Assembly (NCBI RefSeq): GCF_014839805.1
Contig: NC_051123.1
Span: 4,074,727 to 4,138,726 of the forward strand
Direction: 5' to 3'
Length of the DNA: 64,000 bases
Origin: Manduca sexta
Taxonomy: Eukaryota > Arthropoda > Insecta > Lepidoptera > Sphingidae
Position 1 is the stretch's first letter; the number at the start of each line of letters is the position of its first letter. Below, piece after piece: positions 55,182 through 64,000 of the stretch. The notes below the pieces were generated by a model, which worked only from the letters and a program-made list of their open reading frames with translations, was not told the origin of the DNA and ran no database searches. Position numbers and translations under genes: made by a program.

Positions 55182-57913
55182 TTAAGCCTTGTAATATCTG
55201 TATGCGACGAAATCCGGCGAATCAGAGGTTAAGGTCTGCAAAGAAAAAAAGAATAATTGAAACATTCTGGGTCATGTATGGGTATCTATTATAAGATTAA
55301 AGCAGTGTTTCCCAAAGTATTTTTTGCCATGCCACCGTGCTGTCTAAATAGAAATCCCCAAGCACCTCTCCTTTGCAATGTCAGGACTAGGAAGCCAGGG
55401 GGCTCACCAAGTATCTCCACTACTATTATAAAAATGAGTTTGTTTATTTGTTACGACTTTATTACTCAAACCGGTGATGAAATTTTGCATACATGTTGTC
55501 AGGGGTACTGTAGGCGTACCGGCCTTGAGTAAAGTGGGTATAAATTAAAAGAAATAAAGTTCACACGTAAAGAGAGTTTACTAGCAAGGAGTAAAAGTGC
55601 AATACACACAACAGTAGAAGAAACACTCACAAGAAGACAGAAGGATAGAAATAACGGAGAGTCTAAAGCTAAGCGAGAGTAACAAAAACTATGATCACTA
55701 AGTATAGTGATGAGCGTAAGTATCACCGAATTATATGTAGAATATAGATCCGCGGCGCATGCGTCAGCGAACTGACTACCTGCGGCCGGCCGGGCGCGTC
55801 TCGCTTCAACTGTTTCATGGCCATGTTCGTAGGTTTACAATAGTATTCAGTTTTAATAACTTTATTATTTGTGCGGATAACATCGCCACAGGAGGACACA
55901 TGGGGTACAAAGTGAAAAAAGTTTCATCTAGACAATAGTACTACACCTCAAGCAAGTTGCATTTCTAATTACTCCTTTGACAGGACATTATAATTACCAT
56001 TTTGAGGAGGTCTTCGCTGAATTCTCTAATTACGGCGCCTTTTCCTTCGCTGCCCTTGACAACCTGTGTCACTGTATTACCGTTGACTGTGTACACGCTC
56101 TTGATCTGTAAGAAGAGGTAATGAGTGAATGTTTTTCAATATACTTACCGGAAAAGCTAAGGATATTTATCTGTGTAATAAAGTGAACTTTTGCAGAGAT
56201 AAATTACAAAGGCGTTAACTTGCAACAAAGTAAATACATAACATGATACGTTGTTCCGTCTCGCGTGTCACTCCATTTTCTAATTTTCTTTTCCATGGCA
56301 ATTTTCAATACTCGCGCATTATCTGTGGAGTAGACACGCTCTAATTGGCTGAACGCGCATGTCGCTTCATCGGGAATAGAGAATAGCATCATTGCTTCGC
56401 TTCTGTTTTAATCTTATTTCTTGATAATTTAATTTATTTTTTTGTTATTCATAAAATGTTATAGTCTATCATATAATATCATATAAGTATTTATGACTAA
56501 AGAAACAAGACTATTATTTTCGCAATTACTATCAATTATAATGCAAAGTTTAGACTAATAAGTTCTTTCGTCTCTAACGTTCGTTTCTTCTTTGCTAAAA
56601 ATTGCTTGTTGAAGTTAAATTTTGCAAGTTTTCTTGTTATCTAAACATCACTTGTAAGTTGTAACAACACCTACCGGAACACGACCCAGGCCTACATCGT
56701 CGACCTCCACGCCAGACTCGAACACGACTTCGTTGTTGCCATGGACGGCGGTAGTGATGTATCTGTACTTGTTTCCCTCCTTCCTTAACTCGGCGGTGCC
56801 CTTAAACTCGGCGTATTGTTGAATCACCTCTTCAGTGACACCTTGAAAGATTACACATTTCCATATATCCTATCTGTCTCTTCCATTTTTTTTTAAATCT
56901 TGGGTTTAATTTCGGGGTTTTTACCTTTAGCTGACATGACAACTCCATCGTAGCTTGTTACAATTTAAATAAATAATTTAATTAAATAGCATAAACTTAA
57001 TTTTAGATAGGTTAATAAATAAGTCGACTCACTGCTGAACAATTGGTCATAAAATTTTCTAGCTATCTCTGATTGTGGTTTACATAAAATACTTTGAATC
57101 AGACCTACGTTCAGACTATTTAATTTGAATTCATTTAACAAGAAATTGCGTTTATTTTTGCTCCGGACACATTCCAACAGCAAATGTTGTATGTCTTAAA
57201 TTTTATTGCAGCAAATGCAGTTGGATGAATTATTTTTTAAAATTAAGTATGTATACTTTGCTCACAAAAAGTGTCTAAATCTAAGCCTAAGGTCTAGCTT
57301 AACATAATTCCTGCGTTCAATCCCTCAAACCAGAATCTCTTCCATACGAAAAAAAATCAATCAATGTTAAATTTTTGGCATTTAAATTTTTATTACATTT
57401 AGCTAAAAAGTAAATATATAATCCATTAACTTGACAATATATTTTTTTTATTGATTCTTTTTTGATTTTCGTAAACTGAGTGAGTTTAAATTTTCGTCTT
57501 ACTCTTCGATACCTTGATTATAATTTTGATAATTTATTAATTTCAGCATTTAGCTTATTGTTTATTTGAAATTGAATCCAAGTTAAGTACATATTATTAA
57601 ATACCATAATTAACTGATATTATGACCAACAATTCTTATCCCTTATCATTGATAAAATGAGTGCAATAACCAATCTCATCATGGTAGGAGACTAATGCAC
57701 TTGATATCTGTTTTATGATGCCAAACATTTTATATTACATTGATTCTAGAATGTACTAATTACAAATTGTTTTTATGAAGCTTAGTTTTAAAATTAAGTA
57801 TCTGATTCACTAACGTGCCTCCTCATAAAGATAATATACATACCCATACGCCTGAGGTACTCGTCGAAGTTCTCCTGGCTGTCGAACGTGTAAACTTTTC
57901 CTTCGTAGGCCAT
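55182..57913 (-). CDS. Fatty-acid-binding protein gene F (MFB1-like, four exons)
   Basis: Exons 57913-57844, 56841-56675, 56105-55998 and 55235-55182 give 132 codons plus stop in phase. Exon 2 is 167 bp, one codon shorter than in B-D (VTEEV for VTDEEV), and has the most changed protein of the set (VIQQYAEFKGTAELRKEG, TTAVHGNN). The start is MAYEGKVYTFDSQENFDEYL and the C-terminus VAYRYYKA is intact. No lesions. Intron 1 matches B. Its changes cluster in exon 2, which forms the portal and early barrel strands, so the ligand could differ. It is tail-to-tail with E. Confidence 0.9.
55295..55920. mobile_element. Intron-3 transposon block of FABP F
   Basis: Same composite as in B and D, with the longer LTR-like part seen in E. 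Confidence 0.6.
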
Positions 57914-57971
57914 TGTATGCGGTTTCTAGACGTCTGTCCACAAATTAATCAAATCTGACAATAAGTCTTCC

Positions 57972-57979
57972 CTTTTATA
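57972..57979 (-). promoter_or_regulatory. TATA box of FABP F
   Basis: TATAAAAG on the minus strand, 59 bp before the ATG, with the conserved flank (AATTGGGGTTTGGTGGGC, TTGATAAGATTA) beyond it to about 58250. Confidence 0.75.
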
Positions 57980-58254
57980 GGCACTCTTATCTAAAATTGG
58001 GGTTTGGTGGGCTTGTTGATAAGATTACGTGTATGACTTGCAATGTTGGAGCTATATTCCGGTTTTGATCCGTGTTAAAGGATATTGCATCCAATGTACA
58101 GGGCATGATGGAGGTAAATAAATTATATGCAGGACATCATGACATAGCATTTTTGTCGTATGCCAAAGAATGACGTACATAATGTACACGTCATTGATTA
58201 TAAGCGGTGATTAAGTTACGTCTCATCGTGACTGGTGTAAATACAATAATCTTC

Positions 58255-58425
58255 TTCATCTTCAGTATTTGGAAGTTCACTGCTGAACATATGCCTCCCC
58301 CGAACACTTCTAGATCAATCTGTTAAAAGCGGTCTGCAACCAGTGGGTTTCTGGAACCTTGATGAGGTCGTATGAGCATCATGTAGAAGGAAATACAACG
58401 CTGCGATAGTCGCATTATTGAAATC
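58255..58425 (-). mobile_element. RTE LINE 3' remnant upstream of FABP F
   Basis: Same relic as 28440-28600, more diverged. Confidence 0.6.
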
Positions 58426-59394
58426 AGCGCTATATAAATATTATGTTACGTTTCGGTTAGAAAGCAACCACTCCAGGAGATAACATAACTTCACGCATTT
58501 ATCCCCGAAGGGGTATGCAGAGGTGCAACCAGGGCACCCACTTTTCGCCAAGTATAAAACTCCAGGAGATAAATGGGAAATATATCCCATATCCGACATA
58601 TAGAAATAGGATAGAGGTAAGGGAATGTTGGTATGAAAATGAATATAAAATATTATTTGTACATGCAACTCTTTCGGGTTGGGTAGGATGGTCGTTCCGG
58701 CAATGCTGAGGACATTTTGCGTAACTGACATTTCGGTGCTGAGATTTTGAATTTCTTTATTTTTATGACAATTGACTGAAAAAAATGGCTTAAATTGCCA
58801 TACCCGATGCCAAGGCCGGGTTTTTCAGTTTTTGATTTAGTGTCTATGAGCTTTAAAATGGATATTTGGGCATGCCTTTGGATAAAAAGACAGATCTAAT
58901 TATGATAGATTTAAATAAAATAACTGACTTTTTTTTTTAAAAGTCATATTCATTATTAGAATATACGTCCATAACCATAGGCGTAGCCAGATTCCAACCG
59001 GTGGAGGTGGAGGGGAGAGATCAAATCTCAAATTATGACCAAATTTCAAAGCGGAAATTTCATAAAGAATTCTTAACGTTGAATGAGAAATGTGGTAGTT
59101 CATCGTGAGCGGCGCGGCGGTGGGAAAAGCGCCGCCACTTTGAGGTCGATTCGCTGTTACATAATTTGCATTTACGATAAATTTTGATTCGCGTAAGCTA
59201 CGACGTTCATTAGAGTTTTATCGTTCAGCCATCCCAAATCTATGAATTATATATATAAAAAACATAGTATAGTAAAAAAATCAAATAAATAATGCAATGT
59301 CGGACTAAAGTAATATGTCAAAAAGCCAATTCAAAATATAGAGATCGTATATTCTTGGAAATTATTTGAGTATTCGTTGGGTAGTTTTGAAGTT
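58426..59394. other. F upstream spacer, no gene recognised
   Basis: It starts with a family-2 SINE fragment at 58495-58560 (CCCCGAAGGGGTATGCAGAGG). The rest is AT-rich with a few short open stretches lacking similarity. Confidence 0.4.
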
Positions 59395-59665
59395 TATCGC
59401 ATTCAGACAGGCAGACAGATGTGGAGGGAGCCTGCGTTGTATATTTTAGAACTTTTTAAGAGGAACAATTTTGTCATACATATTTTTTACGTAACTTTAC
59501 CGTTTATGTAGCGCCGGTAATAGAAGGTCTAGAAGGAATAAATTTTCTCCGTTTGTGCAACATTGTTCAATGATGCCCCACTCCTACTAGTCATAGCGTG
59601 ATGGCATATAGCCTTTCGCGATAATTGGTTATCGAAGTCTTCAGATTTATATAGTAGTATAGATA
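59395..59665 (-). mobile_element. Helitron-like fragment
   Basis: In reverse it has the CTATAGGCTATATAT, GGAGCGGAGC-type and TTGTTCCACTTAAAAAG-type words of the family, joined at about 59400 to GACAGGCAGACAGATG. Confidence 0.5.
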
Positions 59666-59689
59666 TGTAGATTAGATATTGTATTTTAA

Positions 59690-59985
59690 ACTGGCTGAGT
59701 CAGCGTGATACACAAAAATTAATAATTATTCGTTCCACATCAATCATTGTTGATAATTTACTAGTATTCTTGATAATAATTATATCAAATATACCTGCTT
59801 GATATAGCTGCAGCACCATCCCCATGAGAATATTCCGGAATAAAAGTCTACTTTACATTTTTCTAGGATACATATCCTTTCAACGGTTTGTATGTGTTTT
59901 CAAACATAAACCTTAAGGTAGGTTACTTTTACTTGGATTTCCTTTGGAAGTTCATGTGAAAAAACATTAACAGTAAACAGTGGTT
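59690..59985 (+). repeat. Left arm of the B-C type inverted repeat in the F-G interval
   Basis: Similar to 29150-29475 in the same orientation relative to the gene on its left (GACTGAGTCAGCGTGA, TCAAACATAAACCT words). The partner arm is at 62080-62275. Confidence 0.6.
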
Positions 59986-60287
59986 GAAATTAAAATACTT
60001 TTCGGATTCTATCGCGGTTTTTTATATTTTAGTTTTCCCCCGACGTTTCGAAGATTTTACAGCCTTCACGGTCACGGGGGGGACTGAGGTGTTGTTCATC
60101 CGCCAATCATCATCTGCGACTAGACAAGTCACAAATCCTCGCCAAAGAACACCGATTCCTGCCTAAGATAACTCGCAAGCGACGCTTACGTCCGTGTCGT
60201 GTCCCCATACAATTTAAAAGTAAGAGGCTGTGACAGCGATAGTCCCCGTGCCATGGACTGCAATACGACAAATCTCGCAAACATAAT

Positions 60288-60905
60288 ATGCCATCTATGA
60301 GCAGAATAACGAATAACTATTATGACTTGGTTCGTACCCGCTTAGAATTTGCTTGTGTTGTTTGGAATCCATTTCATTCAGTGCATTCCCAGCGCATAGA
60401 ATGTGTACAACGTGCATTCACGAAATACTTAGCGTTCACCTCAGAAGGTACCTCACACCGATGGCTTTATGAAGATCGTCTCGCTTTATTTATAATGACT
60501 TCTTTACGAAAACGACGGGAGCAGCATGATCTTGTATTTTTGTACAGATGTCTCAATGGGTTTTCTCGGTGTGAGCATTTATTGAAGCGCTTTGCGTTAT
60601 CATTACCACACCGTCTCCCCAGGCAGACGCGAACAGAACTCTTCCACCTACTACAAAACCGAACAAACATTGGATATCATTCGCCCATACGTAGGATCTC
60701 CACTATAATGAAGTTTGTACAAAAATGTCAGTTATTGATATATTTCTCGATTCCCGGCAGGACAGTTGCAAGATCAAAATCTCCATTACCTCGCAGTCTC
60801 AATACATTAAATCGGTTCCTGGACTCGAAACCAAAGTGTGATATATTTGCGAGTGATAGGAGAGTATTTACATTAGAATGCTTGAGGTTCTGTGAGTATG
60901 ATTGA
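60288..60905 (+). pseudogene. C-terminal fragment of a Jockey-like LINE reverse transcriptase ORF
   Basis: An open stretch of 205 codons without the RT catalytic part. It has the post-RT region typical of Jockey/CR1 proteins: YDLVRTRLEFACVVWNPF, IECVQRAFTKYLAF, LYEDRLALFIM and DLVFLYRCLNG. Nothing upstream supplies the endonuclease or RT core: 60030-60280 is a different repeat with a CGACGTTTCGAAGATTTTAC word. It is a 5'-truncated relic. Confidence 0.75.
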
Positions 60906-60931
60906 AAGGTAATTAAATCTATGTTCTCTCT

Positions 60932-61126
60932 CTAGTCGGTCCTTCTTATCTGAGGATCGTGGTCAGCATCAAGGTTGCATCTGGAGCGGATGATCTGCCT
61001 CCACCGGTTTCTGTCCAGCGCGTCTCTTACAGTTGTGTAGAATTTACAGGACGATGAGTCTTTTACTTGGTCGGTCCGCCTCGTTGGTATACGACCGCGC
61101 AATCTTCTGCCTTCGGTGTTCCCCAC
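60932..61126 (-). pseudogene. C-terminal fragment of a LINE protein
   Basis: On the minus strand GRRLRGRIPTRRTDQVKDSS followed by ALDRNRWRQIIRSRC has the pattern of a LINE C-terminus (R-TDQ-K, DRNRWR). It is short and has no RT motifs. Confidence 0.5.
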
Positions 61127-61214
61127 CCAAATCTATGTTAGCGTAATTTAATATTAAGCTTTTTGTAATGAATAGTGTAAGTGGTGTTTTGTACCATACT
61201 ATTAGCAATAAATA

Positions 61215-61450
61215 AATAAATAATAAAACTAAGACCCCAGCCACATCCGTTTGCCTGTCTGAACGCGATAAACTTAAAGAGTACCCAATAAATTTAGATG
61301 GAATTTGCTATGGAGATACTTTAAGACCCTGAGAAGAACATAGGCTACTTTCCATCCCGGGAAAATATATAGCAAGACTTTTGTAACGGAAATTTTTATA
61401 CCGCAAATACTTTTTCACGCGGGCGGAGCCGCGGGCCAAAAATAGTATTT
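61215..61450 (+). mobile_element. Helitron-like 3' fragment
   Basis: It contains AAGACCCCAGCCACATC, AGTACCCAATAAATTTAGATG and ATCCCGGGAAAATATATAGC, ending GGGCGGAGCCGCGGGCCAAAAATAGT. Confidence 0.65.
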
Positions 61451-61574
61451 GATATAGATATTACCAACAACACAAGTAAATTATCAACAATGATGGATGT
61501 AGAACGAATTATTATTCATGTTTGTGTCATGCTGACTCGATCAGTTTACAATACAATATCTAATAACCCACATT

Positions 61575-61660
61575 ATCGTCATTGACCTGTTGCAGTCCAC
61601 TGCTGGCCATAGGCCTCTCCCAAGGTACGCCACAGAGCCCGGTCAGCTGATTTAGTTTAA
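61575..61660 (-). mobile_element. RTE LINE 3' end
   Basis: In reverse it reads GGGAGAGGCCTATGGCCAGCAGTGGACTGC, as at the end of RTE elements, then an ATGACGATAATG tail. Only the last ~85 bp remain. Confidence 0.6.
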
Positions 61661-62079
61661 TTTAAATGTCTAACATTCGCGTAAACATAAGAAATAATTA
61701 TTACAATTACAATTTACAATACATTTTCTGACACATTACTAAGGAAGTAGGTTTTATTTCTAATGTTAAATGTGAGAATTAGGGAAGCCGTTAAATACCT
61801 TTTTGGTGAGACGTTATTTACCAAGAGGTCCAATGATATGACATAGGGGTTAACTCTTGGACTGATTTGTTGAAAATTTTCTGAAGAAGAATAGAAAAAA
61901 AACTGGTAAAGGAAGGAAAATTGTTATGAAACCCCTTTAGGGCCCGAAATATACGCAACATATAATGATAGATTCGCCCTTAGGTCACAGAAATGGATGG
62001 AATACACAAGGTGAAAAATTTATGCGCTAGCTGCGTCTGCGCCTACAACTTATGTCATTAAAAATATATAATTTGTGTA

Positions 62080-62275
62080 TAGACAATTCACTTTAGGCCA
62101 CTGTTTACTGTTAATGTTTCTTGACATGAACATACAAAGGAAATCCAAGAACAAGTAACCTACCTTAAGGTTTATGTTTGAAAACACATACAAACCGTTG
62201 GAAAGATTTGTATCGCAGAAAAATATAAAGTAGACTTTTATTCCGGAATATTCTCATGGGGATGCTACAAACTAA
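62080..62275 (-). repeat. Right arm of the inverted repeat in the F-G interval
   Basis: Reverse complement of part of 59770-59985 and similar to 31080-31285. It is interrupted by the hairpin MITE that follows. Confidence 0.6.
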
Positions 62276-62535
62276 CCCCCTTATTCATAAACGTTTTTTA
62301 TCTAACGACCGAGTAAGACTGTGATAACAAGTCTGTTTCTCAGTGCTGACGGCATGGCAGTCTGCGCAGTGCGTAGACGTAGGGCCGTTGTGATTGGCTA
62401 ATATTGAAATGCAACAATAATAACCAATCACAACGGCCCTATGTCTATTTCTCAGTGCCGTTGGGCACTGAGAAACAGGCTTGTTATCACAGCTTTACTC
62501 CGTCCTTAGATAAAAAACGTTTATGAATAAGGGGG
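62276..62535. mobile_element. Hairpin MITE, copy 2
   Basis: Ends CCCCCTTATTCATAAACGTT and its complement, with an inner palindrome (CAATCACAACGGCCCTATGT against CGTAGGGCCGTTGTGATTGG). It is the second copy of 9108-9345, inserted in the inverted-repeat arm. Confidence 0.75.
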
Positions 62536-62553
62536 GTTGTATAGTAGGTATAC

Positions 62554-62825
62554 TCTATACAATTATATAAAGCTAAAGAGTTTGTTTGTTTGAACGCGCT
62601 AATCTCAGGAACTACTAGTTAGAACTGAAAAAATATTTTAGTGTTATATGGCCCATTTATCGAGGAAGGCTATAGATCATCACGCTATGACCAATAAGAG
62701 CGGAGCAGTAATGAAAAATGTTGCAAAAATAGGGTAAAATTATTATTTTTGAGAGTTTCTGTTGCGTGCATTGCGTAAACGGTTAAAGTTATGCAACGAA
62801 TATGATATGTATGACAGAATTGTTC
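62554..62825 (+). mobile_element. Helitron-like 5' fragment with one tandem unit
   Basis: It starts TCTATACAATTATATAAAGC, has a single CTCAGGAACTAC unit and the GGGTAAAATTATTATTTT block. It lacks the CTAG half. Confidence 0.6.
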
Positions 62826-62904
62826 CTCATAAAAAAAAAGAAATATATAATTTCAAATAATTTAAAAAAAATCTATTATCTATATTTATTACATAATATT
62901 ACAC

Positions 62905-63215
62905 GGTTATTCCGAGTTACTGATAGTAGATCTCTCGTATGCGAGGGACCGTCTGGGTAGGTACCACCACGATGGTTATGCTGCCACTAAGCACCAGTAA
63001 AAGTGTTTTATTTCAGATCAAAGGCATTGGACACAGCATAACTACTAGGTGTTATGAGGTTTAACATCTCATGTGACAGGGTGACGAGAGAGTGGAGTAC
63101 CACGCAGTACTGTGTAATTCAAAATTCTATATGGTGTTACTGTCTATGGGCGTTCGCATCGCGTAATATCAGACGAGTGGCGTGTTCGTCTCATCCTTTA
63201 ACTGAATAAATAAAA
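62905..63215 (+). repeat. Dispersed repeat R, in the FABP-G 3' flank
   Basis: Same sense and place relative to G as the copies 3' of B, D and F. Confidence 0.6.
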
Positions 63216-63286
63216 GAAAATTTATAAATAACTTAAAAAATATATAATATTTATCATAATGTACAATAAATTACATAACAATAAAA

Positions 63287-63340
63287 TTAGGCCTTGTAGT
63301 ATCTGTATGCGACGCCGTCCCATGAATCACAGGTCAAGGT
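63287..63340 (-). CDS. Fatty-acid-binding protein gene G, last exon only
   Basis: A 54-bp exon 4 on the minus strand, after a good acceptor (TTCTTTGCAG), encodes TLTCDSWDGVAYRYYKA and stop. It has WDG like gene A rather than SPDF like B, D and F, and keeps the Arg-x-Tyr clamp. Exons 1-3 must lie beyond 64000. The 3' part of intron 3 (63405-64000) carries the shared transposon block, so G belongs to the amplified family but is an older branch. Its integrity is unknown. Confidence 0.8.
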   Translation of the reverse strand, partial: TLTCDSWDGVAYRYYKA

Positions 63341-63404
63341 CTGCAAAGAAAAAAGAATAATTGAAATATATTCTGGGTCGTGTATCTATTAAGTATAAGA
63401 TTAA

Positions 63405-64000
63405 AGCAATGTTTCCCAAAGTATTCTTCGCCATGTCACCCTGCTGTCTAAATAGACATCCCCACGTCCCCCTCCTTTGCAATGCCAGGACTAGGAAGCC
63501 AGTGGGCTGAACTGTAGGCGTATCAGTCTTCACACTTCAGTGTAGTAGGTATGAATTATTACAAATAAAGTCCATACGTAAAGAGAGTTTATCAGCAAGG
63601 AGTAAAAATACATACGACACACACAACAGTAGAAGAAACACGCACTGGAAGAGAGAAGGAGAGTCTTAAGCTAAGCGAAAGCAACAAAAACTATGATAAA
63701 AACGAGTTATAGATCCGCGGCGCATGCGTCAGCTGACTGACTTCCTGAGGCCGCCCGGGCGCGTGGTCACAGGCGGAGCCTACGCGCTTCGATTCGATCG
63801 GTCCATGTTCATAGGACATTGGCTGATCGCTGTGTATACATACCAAATCTCTCACCCTTTGTCCATTTAATTTATATATATTTTTTGTTATTATAAGAGT
63901 GTAGCATATTTTATGTTTCTTAATTTAAGATGAGTTTAACAATAGTGCTTAGTTTGAATAATTTTATTATTTGTGTGGATAATATCGCCACAGGTACAGA
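63405..64000. mobile_element. Intron-3 transposon block of FABP G
   Basis: Diverged copy of the hAT-like plus LTR-like composite (CAATGTTTCCCAAAGTA, TGTAGGCGTATCAG, TTTATTATTTGTGTGGATAA). It runs off the window. Confidence 0.55.

Overview
The window is animal nuclear DNA, most likely from a moth or butterfly. It is AT-rich, genes are split by short introns with GT/AG borders, the protein-coding families have insect-type sequences, and the gene-free space is packed with the transposon mix usual in Lepidoptera: tRNA-derived SINEs, RTE-type LINEs, Helitrons of the TC...CTAG kind, piggyBac/TTAA elements and hAT and MITE copies. No bacterial, organellar or CRISPR features are present.

Layout. (1) About 935-15718, minus strand: an 18-exon gene for the DEAH-box RNA helicase DHX37/Kurz (ribosomal small-subunit assembly), complete except for the last few dozen codons. 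Its introns carry a 138-bp minisatellite built from an exon/intron junction, a Harbinger-like MITE and SINE/Helitron pieces. (2) 16074-18478: a TTAA-flanked MITE abutting a decayed piggyBac element, both lying between two divergent genes. (3) 18946-20910, plus strand: an intronless gene for a TFIIIC90/GTF3C4-like Pol III factor. (4) 21965 to the right end: a cluster of small four-exon fatty-acid-binding-protein (FABP) genes resembling the midgut FABPs of moths. Gene A (+) is divergent. Genes B(-), C(+), D(-), E(+, broken), F(-) and G(-, cut by the window end) are near copies.

From B to F the copies alternate strand, so neighbours are head-to-head (B/C, D/E) or tail-to-tail (C/D, E/F), and their introns, 5' flanks and transposon relics are copied along with the exons. 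The amplification unit carries a TATA box and about 400 bp of conserved 5' flank, so each intact copy probably keeps its regulation. Some transposon insertions (an RTE LINE in E-F and a hAT in B-C) can be dated after duplication because related loci keep the empty site. The F/G pair breaks the alternation and may mark a lost plus-strand copy.

The remaining space (about 29-33 kb, 47-55 kb, 58-63 kb) is transposon-derived: a degraded RTE LINE with several stops and a lost RT segment, a broken PIN-like transposon-associated ORF, a Jockey-type reverse transcriptase tail, a Helitron with five 123-bp internal repeats, and many shorter repeats. Exon borders and motifs were read by eye; family names come from motif recognition, not from database search.
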